Assembly (NCBI RefSeq): GCF_016482685.1
Contig: NZ_JACYHF010000005.1
Location: forward strand, 327,702 to 391,701
DNA from: Streptomyces sp. DSM 110735
GTDB lineage: Bacteria; Actinomycetota; Actinomycetes; Streptomycetales; Streptomycetaceae
Reading direction: 5' to 3'
DNA length: 64,000 bases
Position numbers and translations under genes: made by a program. The notes beneath the pieces are model-generated. The model was given only the letters and a program-made list of their open reading frames with translations, searched no databases and was not told the origin of the DNA. Of this stretch, positions 18,438 through 27,043 are shown piece by piece (the first letter of the stretch is position 1; the number at the start of each line of letters is the position of its first letter).

Positions 18438-19936
18438 GAGCCCAGCACCATCGTGAAGGCGGCGCGGTTCGCGCGCGCGCCGGACCGGTCGACGCTGATG
18501 AACTTGGACTCGGTGTAGGCGTCGAGGGCGCCCGGACCGCCCTCGCGTCCCAGACCGCTCTCCTTCATCCCGCCGAACGGATAGGCGGTCGGCGTCACGT
18601 GCCAGTCGTTGACGAACACCATCCCGGCGTCGATCCGCCGGGCGACGTCGAGCGCCCGCTCCTCGTCCCTGCCCCACACCCCGGCGGACAGCCCGTACGA
18701 GGTGTCGTTGGCGAGCGCGACCGCGTCCTCGACCGAGTCGTAGGCGAGGACCGTCAGGACCGGTCCGAACACCTCCTCGCGGGCGATGCGGGAGTCGTTC
18801 GTGACACCGGCGACGACGGTCGGCTCGATCCAGTTCCCCGTCCCGAACCGCTCGCCCTCGGGGACACCCCCGCCGCAGACGACGGTCGCGCCGTCGGCAC
18901 GTGCCTTCTCGACGCGGGCCAGGACGTCGTCCCGCTGCTCCCGCGTGATCATGGGTCCGAGATCGGTCGCCGGGTCGAGCGGGTCACCCACGCGCAGGGA
19001 GCCCGCGCGGGCGGCGAGCGCGCTCAGGAAGTCGGCTTCGCGCTCCCGTGGCACCAGGAGGCGGCTGCCCGCCTCGCACGCCTGCCCGTTGTTGGCCATG
19101 ACCGCGTACAGCGCGCCGTCCACCGCGAGATCGAGACCGGCGTCCGGCAGGACGATGTTCGGTCCCTTGCCGCCCAGCTCCAGCGTCACCCGCCGTACCG
19201 TGTCGGCGCTCTGCCGCAGGATCTCCTTGCCCACCTCGGTGGAGCCGGTGAAGGCGGTCTTGCGGACGCCCGGGTGCCCGCTGAGATGAGCGCCCACCGG
19301 TACGCCGTCCCCCGTGACCACGTTGAGCACACCGGGCGGCAGACCCGCCGCCTCGAACTCCCGGGCCAGCTCCAGAGCCAGCAGCGGGGTGTGCTCGTCC
19401 GGCTTGAGGACCACGGTGTTCCCGGCAGCCAGCGCGGGACCGACCTTCAGCGCCGTCACGGTCAGCGGAAGATTCCACGGCACGATCGCCGCGACCACAC
19501 CGAGAGGTTCCCGGCGCAGAATTCCGGTGCTCTGGAACGGGTGCATGGCGGGACCGGGGATTTCGAAGGCGTACGACTCCGCCAGGTCCGCGAAATACCG
19601 CAGGTGCGCGATGCTCAGACCGAGATGCAGAATGCGGCTGGTGCGGATCGTCGCGCCGTTCTCCCGTGTCTGGAGGACGGCGAGTTCCTCCTGGCGGCGC
19701 TCCAGCGCGTCCGCGACCGTACGGATGATCCGGGCGCGTCGCTCGGGCGGAGTCCGGCGCCAGGAACCGTCCGCGTGCGCGGCGGAGGCGGCGGCGACCG
19801 CCCGGTCGACGTCGTCCGTGGTGCCGCGCGCGACGGTCGCCACCGGCTCGCCGGTGGCGGGGTCGGTGATCGTGCGATGATCCGCGCTGTCGGTCCATTC
19901 GCCATTCACGTACAGCGAATAGTAGGGAATCTTCAT
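18434..19936 (-). CDS. Aldehyde dehydrogenase family protein
   Basis: A 500-aa NAD(P)+-dependent aldehyde dehydrogenase. Catalytic residues fit the family: N155 (VPWNLPL), E253 (TLELGGKGPNIV), C287 (NNGQACEAGSRLLV). E387-type motif EEVFGPVLTVL and FGGMKESGLGREGG are present. The sequence is closest in style to betaine-aldehyde/phenylacetaldehyde-type enzymes. It is the first gene of a two-gene operon with the GMC oxidoreductase (4-bp overlap) and is divergent from a LuxR-type regulator, which probably controls it through the 13-bp iterons in the 168-bp gap. ATG 19936 is preceded by GAGGAG. Confidence 0.95.
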   Translation of the reverse strand: MKIPYYSLYVNGEWTDSADHRTITDPATGEPVATVARGTTDDVDRAVAAASAAHADGSWRRTPPERRARIIRTVADALERRQEELAVLQTRENGATIRTSRILHLGLSIAHLRYFADLAESYAFEIPGPAMHPFQSTGILRREPLGVVAAIVPWNLPLTVTALKVGPALAAGNTVVLKPDEHTPLLALELAREFEAAGLPPGVLNVVTGDGVPVGAHLSGHPGVRKTAFTGSTEVGKEILRQSADTVRRVTLELGGKGPNIVLPDAGLDLAVDGALYAVMANNGQACEAGSRLLVPREREADFLSALAARAGSLRVGDPLDPATDLGPMITREQRDDVLARVEKARADGATVVCGGGVPEGERFGTGNWIEPTVVAGVTNDSRIAREEVFGPVLTVLAYDSVEDAVALANDTSYGLSAGVWGRDEERALDVARRIDAGMVFVNDWHVTPTAYPFGGMKESGLGREGGPGALDAYTESKFISVDRSGARANRAAFTMVLGS

Positions 19937-19965
19937 TTCTCCTCGCTTTCACGGGTCGGATGCGA

Positions 19966-20004
19966 ATTCGCGGACCGGATTCGCGGACCGGATTCGCGGA
20001 CCGG
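19966..20004. promoter_or_regulatory. Three 13-bp iterons between ALDH and LuxR genes
   Basis: ATTCGCGGACCGG occurs three times exactly and head-to-tail (19966-19978, 19979-19991, 19992-20004) in the divergent promoter region, followed by ACCGGT. Iterons here are likely binding sites for the neighbouring LuxR-type regulator. Function is inferred from location. Confidence 0.72.
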
Positions 20005-20104
20005 ACCGGTCGGAAAAGGGAATCGCGATCAGCGTAGGTTTCACCCGCGTACACGGAACACCCAGTAAGCTGGGGAATCGGCCGCATGTCAGGGCGGGTG
20101 GATC

Positions 20105-21139
20105 ATGAACGCTTCCCGGCTCCACCGGAGCCTTCGGAAACTGGCGGGACAGGGGCTGGGATCGTCCGCGTACCGGCACGAGTCCGCGGACCGGATCGCC
20201 GCGGCGGTCGGCGCCGACGCGTACTGCTTCGCCGAGACCGACCCGGAGTCGCTGCTCGCCACCACCTACGCGACCGGCAACCTCGACCGGTCCGGCGCCG
20301 CCCTGCTGCACTTCAACGAACTCGGCCAGCGCGACTTCCTGAAGCTGCGCGCCCTGGCCGGTAGCCCGGACCCCGCCGGTGCCCTGTCGGCGGTGACCGG
20401 CGGTCGGCTCGACCGCAGCGCGCGCCACCGGGAGCTGCTCGCCCCGCTGGGCTTCGGTGACGAGATCCGGGCCGTCGCGCGCACCGACGGGCGGGTCTGG
20501 GGATTCCTGCACCTCTTCCGCCGGGAGGACCGGTCCGCCTTCGACCCGGACGAGGTCGGTGTGGTCGCCGCGGCGGCGCCGCTGCTGGCCGCGGGCATCC
20601 GTGACGCCGCCCTCGGCTCGCCGGGGCTCGCCCACGACGTGCCGGGTCCCGTGCTGGCGCTGCTCGACGACACCGACCGCGTCGTGGAGTCGACGCCCGG
20701 TGCCGACGAGGTGCTGGCCGCACTGCGCGACCCGGACGAACGGCGGGCGGACACCCCGGACATCGCCGTCATGATGGCCGTCCTCGCCCGGGCGCCCGCC
20801 GCGGCGTCCGCTCCGGTCACCGTCCGGGTGCGGACGAGGGCGGGGCGCTGGTTCTCGCTGCACGTGGGCACGACCACCGCGGACGGGGGTGCCCGGCGGA
20901 TCGCGCTGATCCTGGAACCCGTCGCGGCTCCGCTGACACCGGAGACCTGGCGCGCCCGCTTCGGACTGTCGGCGGGGGAGGCGGAGGTGGTCGAGAAGAT
21001 GCTCGCCGGACGCTCCACGGCGCAGACGGCGGCCGAGCTGATGATCTCCCCGTGGACCGTGCAGGACCGGTTCACCAGCGTTTTCGCCAAGACGGGTGTA
21101 CACAGCCGCCGTGAACTGACCGGTCTGCTGCGCCCCTGA
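20105..21139 (+). CDS. GAF-like / LuxR-type transcriptional regulator
   Basis: A 344-aa protein. The N-terminal two-thirds look like a GAF-type sensor (ADAYCFAETDPESLLATTYATG, AVARTDGRVWGFLHLFRRED, FDPDEVGVVAAAAPLLAAGI). The C-terminal ~65 residues are a LuxR/GerE helix-turn-helix (FGLSAGEAEVVEKMLAGRSTAQTAAELMISPWTVQDRFTSVFAKTGVHSRRELTGLL); the spelled motif departs mildly from the usual TVKTH but keeps the fold. It is divergent from the ALDH-GMC operon and is likely its regulator. Ligand unknown. ATG 20105 is preceded by GGGCGGGTGG rather than a strong ribosome site. Confidence 0.88.
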   Translation: MNASRLHRSLRKLAGQGLGSSAYRHESADRIAAAVGADAYCFAETDPESLLATTYATGNLDRSGAALLHFNELGQRDFLKLRALAGSPDPAGALSAVTGGRLDRSARHRELLAPLGFGDEIRAVARTDGRVWGFLHLFRREDRSAFDPDEVGVVAAAAPLLAAGIRDAALGSPGLAHDVPGPVLALLDDTDRVVESTPGADEVLAALRDPDERRADTPDIAVMMAVLARAPAAASAPVTVRVRTRAGRWFSLHVGTTTADGGARRIALILEPVAAPLTPETWRARFGLSAGEAEVVEKMLAGRSTAQTAAELMISPWTVQDRFTSVFAKTGVHSRRELTGLLRP

Positions 21140-21211
21140 CCGGGACCGGGCTCTCGCATCGGAGGGGCGCTCACACGGGAGCCGTGCGGTGTCTCGGCGG
21201 CAGCTCTCTGG

Positions 21212-21245
21212 GCGGACCCGGTGGAGAACGGTCCACCGGGTCCGC
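21212..21245 (+). terminator. Terminator after LuxR-type gene
   Basis: GCGGACCCGGTGGA (21212-21225), a loop GAACGG, and an exact complementary arm (21232-21245) form a 14-bp perfect stem 73 bp past the LuxR stop. Confidence 0.85.
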
Positions 21246-21344
21246 GAGCCGGGTGGGCGAGGGGGTGGTGCCCGTCCGGATGGTGCTGGTCCTGCGGGTG
21301 GCGCGGCTTGTGGGGAGAGGCGGAGCCTCGCCGGGTGGGGCGGC

Positions 21345-21356
21345 GACAACGTTGTC
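21345..21356. promoter_or_regulatory. Operator-like palindrome GACAACGTTGTC (GH92 gene 1)
   Basis: A perfect 12-bp palindrome, 177 bp upstream of the first GH92 gene. A near copy, GACAACGATGTC, lies at 21391-21402 (one mismatch). The same perfect 12-mer occurs upstream of the second GH92 gene at 32745-32756. The form, with central CG and symmetric arms, is typical of LacI-family operators. Confidence 0.68.
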
Positions 21357-21390
21357 TAGTGGGTCCGTACATGACTTTACCGCTTCAACG

Positions 21391-21402
21391 GACAACGATG
21401 TC
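21391..21402. promoter_or_regulatory. Second, imperfect copy of the GH92 operator
   Basis: GACAACGATGTC differs by one base from the perfect palindrome 46 bp upstream (start to start). Paired sites would allow cooperative or looped repression. The rest of the 393-bp gap from 21140 to 21532 shows only the LuxR terminator and no gene. Confidence 0.55.
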
Positions 21403-21532
21403 AACCCAGTTGGGGGAACCGGACCCGCCCGGTGCGGGCGGTCTTCCGTGCGGCGGGCGGCGCACGTTACTGTCCCTGCGGCTTGTGCGACCCGTGGGGC
21501 GCGACCCGTCCGCAAGGAGGAAGGGCCGCGTC

Positions 21533-24500
21533 ATGCGTTTCCGTCCGATGTCCCTGCTGCTCGCCGCCGCGCTCGCGCTCGGCGGCGGTGCCACCCCCGC
21601 CCTCGCGGCGACCCACGCACCACCGGCTCTCGTCAACGACCCGACGCCGTACGTCGATCCGCTGATCGGCACCAGCAACGGCGGCGACACCTTCCCCGGT
21701 GCCGTCGTGCCCTTCGGCATGTTCTCCTGGAGCCCGGAGAACACCAGAGGCGACGCCACCCGCACCGCCGCGCCCGCCGGTTACCACTACGACGCCACCC
21801 GGGTCCGAGGCTTCAGCCTCACCCACATGTCCGGCACCGGCTGCGCGGGCGGCAGCGGCGACATCCCGTTCTTCCCGTACGCGGGCGAGGTCACCTCCTC
21901 CCCGGCGAGCGACACCAAGGACGCCGTCTACGCCTCGGACTTCACGCACACCGACGAGACCGCCGAACCCGGCCACTACAAGCTCGCTCTCGCCTCCGGG
22001 GTCACCGCCGACCTCACCGCGACCGCCCGCACCGGAGCGGCAGAGTTCACCTACCCCGCCGACAAGCCTGCCTCGCTGCTGGTGCGCACCGCCAACTCCG
22101 AGGTGGGGTCGGAGGATTCGACGGTCAGCATCGACCCGGACAGCCGCACGATCACCGGCTCCGTCACCTCGGGGAACTTCTGCGGCTACCTCGACCCCGA
22201 GGGACAGCGCTCCTACTACACCCTCTACTTCACCGCCCATTTCGACCGCGCCTTCAAGGCGACCGGCACCTGGCAGGACGACAAGCTCACCCCCAACTCC
22301 ACCAGCGCCTCCGGCGGCACCGGCGGCTTCTCCCACGGCGGCCGTCCCGTCGCGGGCAAGGGCGCCGGAGGGTACGTCGAGTTCGCGCCCGGCGACGGAC
22401 CGGTGAACGTCAAGGTCGGCATCTCCTACGTCGGCAAGGCAGCCGCCGAAGCCAACCTCCGCGCGGAGAACGGCGGTCACCGCTCCTTCGACGCCGTGAA
22501 GAACGCCGCCCGCGCCGCCTGGCGCCAGCGCCTCGGCGCCATCAGGACCGGCGGCGGCACCGACGAGGAGCGCACCACCTTCTACACCGCGCTCTACCAC
22601 GCCCTGCTGCACCCCAACGTCATCAGCGACGCCGACGGCCGCTACCGGGGCAGCGACGGCAAGGTCCACCGCACCGCACCCGGGCACCGCGCCCAGTACG
22701 GCACCTTCTCCGGCTGGGACGTCTACCGCGACCAGGTCCAGTTGCTCACCCTGCTCGACCCGCGCACCGGCTCCGACATCGCCCAGTCGCTCTACGAACT
22801 CAGCGAGCAGAACGGCGGCGTCTGGGACCGCTGGCTGCACGGCGCGAGCGGCACCCACGTCATGAACGGCGACCCCTCGCCCACCGCCCTGGCCGGCATC
22901 CACGCCTTCGGCGGCACCGGCTTCGACCTCAAGGGTGCCCTGAAATCCCTGGTCAAGGCTGCCACCGTACCCACCGAGCAGGACCTGTCCGCCTCCGGCA
23001 AGCCGGTGCTCTCCGTCGGCCAGCGCCCCTCGCTCGACAAGTACCTGAAGCTGCACTACATGCCGAGCGTCTCCAACGCCTGGGGCGGCGCCGCCGAGAC
23101 CCTGGAGATGTCCACCGCCGACTTCTCCCTCTCCCAACTCGCCGCAGCGGCACGGCAGAAGAGCACCGCCAGGACCTTCGCCGACCGCTCCCAGTGGTGG
23201 CAGAACAACTTCAACATCGCCGCCGACTCCACCGGCGGCTACATCGCCAACCGCAAGGCGGACGGCAGTTGGGTCACCGGCTTCACCCCGGACACCGGCA
23301 ACGGCTTCGTGGAAGGCAGCGCCGCCCAGTACACCTGGATGGTCCAGCACAACCCCGCAGGGCTCTTCGCCGCGCTCGGCGGCACCGACAAGGCGCTCGC
23401 GCGTCTCGACGACTTCTTCCACACCGCCGACGGCAAGTGGGCCCTGACCGGCAACGGCGGCGCCAAGTCCGAGCTGGACAACGAGCCCTCGATCAACGTG
23501 CCGTACCTCTACGACTACGCGGGCGCCCCGTACAAGGCGCAGGAGACCGTCCGCGCCGCGATGCGGCAGCTCTGGGCGCCCACGCCCGGCGGCATCCCCG
23601 GCAACGACGACCTCGGCGCCATGTCCGCCTGGTACGTCTTCTCCGCGATGGGCATGTACCCCCAGGTCCCCTCGCGCTCCGAACTCGTCCTCGCCTCACC
23701 GCTGTTCGAGCGGATCGAGATCAACCGCCCGCACGGCAACGACATCTCCGTCCGCGCCACCGGAGCGGCGGCCGACGCGCCCTACGTCCAGTCCCTGAAG
23801 GTCAACGGCCGCACCAGCGACCAGCCTTGGCTCCCCGCCTCCTTCGTCCGCGACGGCGGGCGGCTCGACTACACCCTCGGCACCACCGCCAACCGCGCCT
23901 GGGGCGCCCACAATCCGCCGCCGTCCTTCCGGCAGGGCGAGCAGCCGTACCAGATCGGCGTCGGACCCACCACGGCCACGCTCGCACCCGGCGACAGCGC
24001 GAAGATCGGCATCCGCGCGCTGTCCCTGAGCGGCGGTACCGGACCCGAGGTGCGCTACCGGGTCGAGACCCCGGCCGGGGTCACCGCCACGCCCGCCGAG
24101 GGCACGGTCACCGGCGGCTCCCAGGAGATCACCCTGACCGCCGCCCAGGACGCCGACCAGGGCTTCTACACCGCCAAGGTCACCGTGACCTCCGGCGACA
24201 CCTCCTACGAGCAGCCCGTGGCCCTCACGGTCGCCGCCCCCGGCACCCTGCTCGCCGCCTACGACAACACCGGCGTCTCCGACGACCAGGGCGACCACGA
24301 CGAAGCCGACTACGACGGCGGCGGCTGGTCCTACTCCCGCCAGGCGCTCACGGCGGCCGGACTCGACGCGGGCAAGCGGTACACCACCAACGGTCTCGCC
24401 TTCACCTGGCCCGACTCGCCCGCGGGCCGCCCGGACAACGCCACCGGCGCCGGACAGACCGTCCAACTCAAGGACGGAGTGACCCGGTTGGCGTTCGTGG

Positions 24501-24802
24501 GCAGCGCCGTCAACGGCAACCAGCAGTCCAAGGCCACCGTCACCTACACCGACGGCAGCACCGCCACCGCCGACCTCTCCTTCACCGACTGGACCGTCGG
24601 CGGCGGAGGCGGCACCGTCCAGTACGGCAACGAGGTCGTCGCCAAGACCGCGTACCGCAATGTCGCGGGCGCCGACAAGGACCCGGTCGCCACCTACGTC
24701 TTCGCCACCAAGCCGTTCACCGCGCCCGAGGGCAAGACGGTGAAGAGCGTCAAACTCCCCGACGACACCGACCTGCACGTGTTCACCATCGCCACCGGCT
24801 GA
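21533..24802 (+). CDS. Secreted GH92 family alpha-1,2-mannosidase
   Basis: A 1089-aa exported glycosidase. A signal peptide (MRFRPMSLLLAAALALGGGA, cleavage near ALAAT) is followed by the GH92 N-domain (PYVDPLIGTSNGGDTFPGA, FSLTHMSGTGC) and catalytic domain. Conserved motifs FSGWDVYRDQVQLL and GNDDLGAMSAWYVFSAMG carry the catalytic acid/base-region residues. After residue ~800 there is an NEW3-like linker (DQGFYTAKVTVTSGDT) and a C-terminal beta-sandwich (TLLAAYDNTGVSDDQGD... VFTIATG). GH92 enzymes are calcium-dependent exo-mannosidases acting on N-glycans, yeast mannan and similar. ATG 21533 has AAGGAGG at 21514-21520. It shares an operator motif with the other GH92 gene. Confidence 0.95.
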   Translation: MRFRPMSLLLAAALALGGGATPALAATHAPPALVNDPTPYVDPLIGTSNGGDTFPGAVVPFGMFSWSPENTRGDATRTAAPAGYHYDATRVRGFSLTHMSGTGCAGGSGDIPFFPYAGEVTSSPASDTKDAVYASDFTHTDETAEPGHYKLALASGVTADLTATARTGAAEFTYPADKPASLLVRTANSEVGSEDSTVSIDPDSRTITGSVTSGNFCGYLDPEGQRSYYTLYFTAHFDRAFKATGTWQDDKLTPNSTSASGGTGGFSHGGRPVAGKGAGGYVEFAPGDGPVNVKVGISYVGKAAAEANLRAENGGHRSFDAVKNAARAAWRQRLGAIRTGGGTDEERTTFYTALYHALLHPNVISDADGRYRGSDGKVHRTAPGHRAQYGTFSGWDVYRDQVQLLTLLDPRTGSDIAQSLYELSEQNGGVWDRWLHGASGTHVMNGDPSPTALAGIHAFGGTGFDLKGALKSLVKAATVPTEQDLSASGKPVLSVGQRPSLDKYLKLHYMPSVSNAWGGAAETLEMSTADFSLSQLAAAARQKSTARTFADRSQWWQNNFNIAADSTGGYIANRKADGSWVTGFTPDTGNGFVEGSAAQYTWMVQHNPAGLFAALGGTDKALARLDDFFHTADGKWALTGNGGAKSELDNEPSINVPYLYDYAGAPYKAQETVRAAMRQLWAPTPGGIPGNDDLGAMSAWYVFSAMGMYPQVPSRSELVLASPLFERIEINRPHGNDISVRATGAAADAPYVQSLKVNGRTSDQPWLPASFVRDGGRLDYTLGTTANRAWGAHNPPPSFRQGEQPYQIGVGPTTATLAPGDSAKIGIRALSLSGGTGPEVRYRVETPAGVTATPAEGTVTGGSQEITLTAAQDADQGFYTAKVTVTSGDTSYEQPVALTVAAPGTLLAAYDNTGVSDDQGDHDEADYDGGGWSYSRQALTAAGLDAGKRYTTNGLAFTWPDSPAGRPDNATGAGQTVQLKDGVTRLAFVGSAVNGNQQSKATVTYTDGSTATADLSFTDWTVGGGGGTVQYGNEVVAKTAYRNVAGADKDPVATYVFATKPFTAPEGKTVKSVKLPDDTDLHVFTIATG

Positions 24803-24891
24803 CGCGCGGCGGTTCCGCCTCCTCGGTGCGGCACGGCGGCAGTAGCATCGTCCTCCGCGCTCACACTGACACGACAAGGCGGAACCGCCCG

Positions 24892-25317
24892 ATGGCCGAC
24901 GAGGCTTTCCTCTTCCTGCTCCCCGACCGTCACCCGAGTCTCGGCGCGGCCATGGCCGCCGTCGCCCCGCTGGAATGCGACCAGACCCCGGCCGTGCGCG
25001 GCTGGATCTCCGCCCACGACGTGCCCCCGTCCTCCGAGCAGTTGAGGATTCTGCCCGCCGGTTCGGAGATCCTCATCCCCGAGGGGGCCGAGCGGCTGCC
25101 GATCCCGCTGACCGAAGAGGAGGAGGTCCGGGTCCAGCAGGAGTGTGCGCCCCGGTCGGTCACCGACATGGAGCGCGAACTGCTGGACTTCCGGGACACC
25201 GCCCAGGGCTGGGAGTCCCTGGTGCACCGGGCGCTGACCGCGGGCGTCCCGGCCCCGCGCATCGCCCGGCTGACCGGGCTCGACCCCCGGGAGATCGGCC
25301 GGATGACCGGCGTGTGA
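24892..25317 (+). CDS. Conserved Streptomyces hypothetical protein
   Basis: A 141-aa soluble protein starting MADEAFLFLLPDRHPSLGAAMAAVAPLECD. Notable segments are a Glu-rich stretch (LTEEEEVRVQQECAPRSVTDMERELLDF) and a C-terminal helix-turn-helix-like end (VPAPRIARLTGLDPREIGRMTGV), which resembles the DNA-recognition end of helix-turn-helix proteins, with nothing else to support DNA binding. No signal peptide or membrane helix. I do not recognise a function. It follows the GH92 gene by 89 bp and is convergent with the PAP2 gene, 7 bp apart. Confidence 0.7.
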   Translation: MADEAFLFLLPDRHPSLGAAMAAVAPLECDQTPAVRGWISAHDVPPSSEQLRILPAGSEILIPEGAERLPIPLTEEEEVRVQQECAPRSVTDMERELLDFRDTAQGWESLVHRALTAGVPAPRIARLTGLDPREIGRMTGV

Positions 25318-25324
25318 CGCGTCC

Positions 25325-26089
25325 TCAGCGGGGGGCGGTGTCCGGCTCCGGGCTCGGCTCGGTGAGTTCGGGCTCCAGCCCCTCGCCGACGTGCGCGGGC
25401 CGCATACCGGCGTCGGACCGCCACGCCTCGAAGGCCCGGCCGGTCAGCACGACGACGGCCAGCCCGAGCAGCCAGCCGCCCAGCACGTCGCTGAACCAGT
25501 GCACGCCGAGCGCGACCCTGGTGAAGCCGACCCCGAGCACCGACAGCACCGCCACGGCCCAGCACGCCACTCGGGCTCGCGAGGGCACCAGGGGCAGCAG
25601 GACCAGCAGGAACACCGCGAACGAGGTGGTGGCGGTCATCGCGTGCCCGGACGGGAAGGAGTAGCCCGGCGCGTGCGCGACGGGGTCCTCCAGCGCCGGG
25701 CGCGCCCGCTCGACCAGCGTCTTGACCCCGAGCCCGATCAGCCCCCCGGCCACCGCCGTCACCGCCGCCCACGCGGCCAGCCGCCGCGCACCGCGCCACA
25801 GCAGCCAGCCGGTCAGCAGCGCGACACCCACGCGCAGGGTGAGCGGGTCCCAGACGTAGTCGGAGAGCACGCGCAGGGTGCTCGTCCAGGCCGGATGGTC
25901 CACGGCGACCCGGTGCAGACCGTTCGCCGCGTCGTGGTCGAGGTCGCGCAGCGGCCGCCAGCGGCCCTCCACCAGGACCAGCAGCAGCGCGAACGGCACG
26001 GCGGCGGCCGCGGCGACCCCGGCCGCCGCCAGCAGCCGGACGCCGAACCGCCGGTCAGTGGCGCGCAGGGTCGTGGGTTTCGTCGGCAT
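25325..26089 (-). CDS. PAP2 superfamily phosphatase
   Basis: A 254-aa membrane phosphatase of the lipid phosphatase family. All three motifs are present: KTLVERARP, YSFPSGHAMTA and TRVALGVHWFSDVLGG, with the two catalytic histidines. About six membrane helices fit. It would dephosphorylate phosphatidate, undecaprenyl pyrophosphate or related lipids at the outer face of the membrane. ATG 26089 shares its first base with the last base of the upstream stop (TGATG), so it is the third gene of a coupled lipid operon (PAP2-DGK, YihY, PAP2). Confidence 0.9.
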   Translation of the reverse strand: MPTKPTTLRATDRRFGVRLLAAAGVAAAAAVPFALLLVLVEGRWRPLRDLDHDAANGLHRVAVDHPAWTSTLRVLSDYVWDPLTLRVGVALLTGWLLWRGARRLAAWAAVTAVAGGLIGLGVKTLVERARPALEDPVAHAPGYSFPSGHAMTATTSFAVFLLVLLPLVPSRARVACWAVAVLSVLGVGFTRVALGVHWFSDVLGGWLLGLAVVVLTGRAFEAWRSDAGMRPAHVGEGLEPELTEPSPEPDTAPR

Positions 26090-27042
26090 CAGACCCCCGG
26101 GTCGGGTTGGATCGGTTCGGGCCGCCGCCCGCGCGCCGCCTCCAGTTGGGCCGCGAAGGAGAGCCCGAGGAACAGGGCGAGCGAGGTCAGATACGCCCAC
26201 AGCAGCAGGGACATGAAGGCGCTGAGCGGACCGTAGACGGTGTCGAAGGAGCCGCTCATGTCGAGATACAGGGTGAGCGCCCAGGTCAGGGCCATCCAGA
26301 GCACCAGGTACACCGCCGCGCCGAAGGCCAGCCAGGTGTAACCCGGCTGTTTGCGTCGCGGCGAGCGGCGGAAGATCGCGCTGGCGGAGATCAGGGCGAG
26401 CAGCAGCCCGAAGGGCCAGCGCACGATGTTCCACACCGTCTGCGCGGTCGGGCCCAGCCCGTAGACCGCCCCCGCGGCCGAGGCGAGGTCGTCACCGGCG
26501 ACCATGACCACGAAGCCCAGACCGAGCGGGAACCCCGCGCACAGCGCCATGACCAGGCCGCGCGCGTACTTGAGGTGGAAGGGCCGGTCGCGTTCGTTGC
26601 CGTAGATGCGGTTGGCGCCGCGCTCTATCTGGCACATCGCCGTGGTGACGTTCACGAGCGAGAAGATCGCGCCGAACCAGAGGGCGACCTCCGCGCCGTC
26701 GCCCGCCTTGCGCCGGCTGCGGTCGAGCGCGTCGTCGACCACCTCGGCGCTGGGTCCCTGGGCGATCCGGTGGATCGTCAGCTCGGCCAGCCTGCCGACG
26801 TCCTCGGTGTGCAGGCTGGCGGAGAGCCCGACGAACGCCAGGGCCAGCGGTATCACCGACAGCACCGTCTGGAGGGCGAGCGCGCGGGAATGGCTGAACC
26901 CGTCGGCGTACCGGAAGCGGAGGAACGCGTCGCGCAGCAGCGGCCAGCCGCCGTAGCGGCGCAGGGTCGTCCACGCCTCGTCGGCGGAGAGTTCGTCCCC
27001 GCTCATGTCCCGGGTCTCCGGCACCTTGGTGGCGCTGCCCAT
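26089..27042 (-). CDS. YihY/BrkB family membrane protein
   Basis: A 317-aa protein with about six transmembrane helices. The family pattern is clear: SHSRALALQTVLSVIPLALAF near the first helix, FGAIFSLVNVTTAMCQIERGANRIY and the final MSLLLWAYLTSLALFLGLSFAAQLEAARG. YihY proteins (formerly mis-named RNase BN) are inner-membrane proteins recently linked to phospholipid transport between membranes or cell envelope maintenance; their role in Gram-positives is not settled. It sits between two lipid phosphatase genes with 1-bp spacing on both sides. Confidence 0.9.
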   Translation of the reverse strand: MGSATKVPETRDMSGDELSADEAWTTLRRYGGWPLLRDAFLRFRYADGFSHSRALALQTVLSVIPLALAFVGLSASLHTEDVGRLAELTIHRIAQGPSAEVVDDALDRSRRKAGDGAEVALWFGAIFSLVNVTTAMCQIERGANRIYGNERDRPFHLKYARGLVMALCAGFPLGLGFVVMVAGDDLASAAGAVYGLGPTAQTVWNIVRWPFGLLLALISASAIFRRSPRRKQPGYTWLAFGAAVYLVLWMALTWALTLYLDMSGSFDTVYGPLSAFMSLLLWAYLTSLALFLGLSFAAQLEAARGRRPEPIQPDPGV

Positions 27043-27043
27043 G

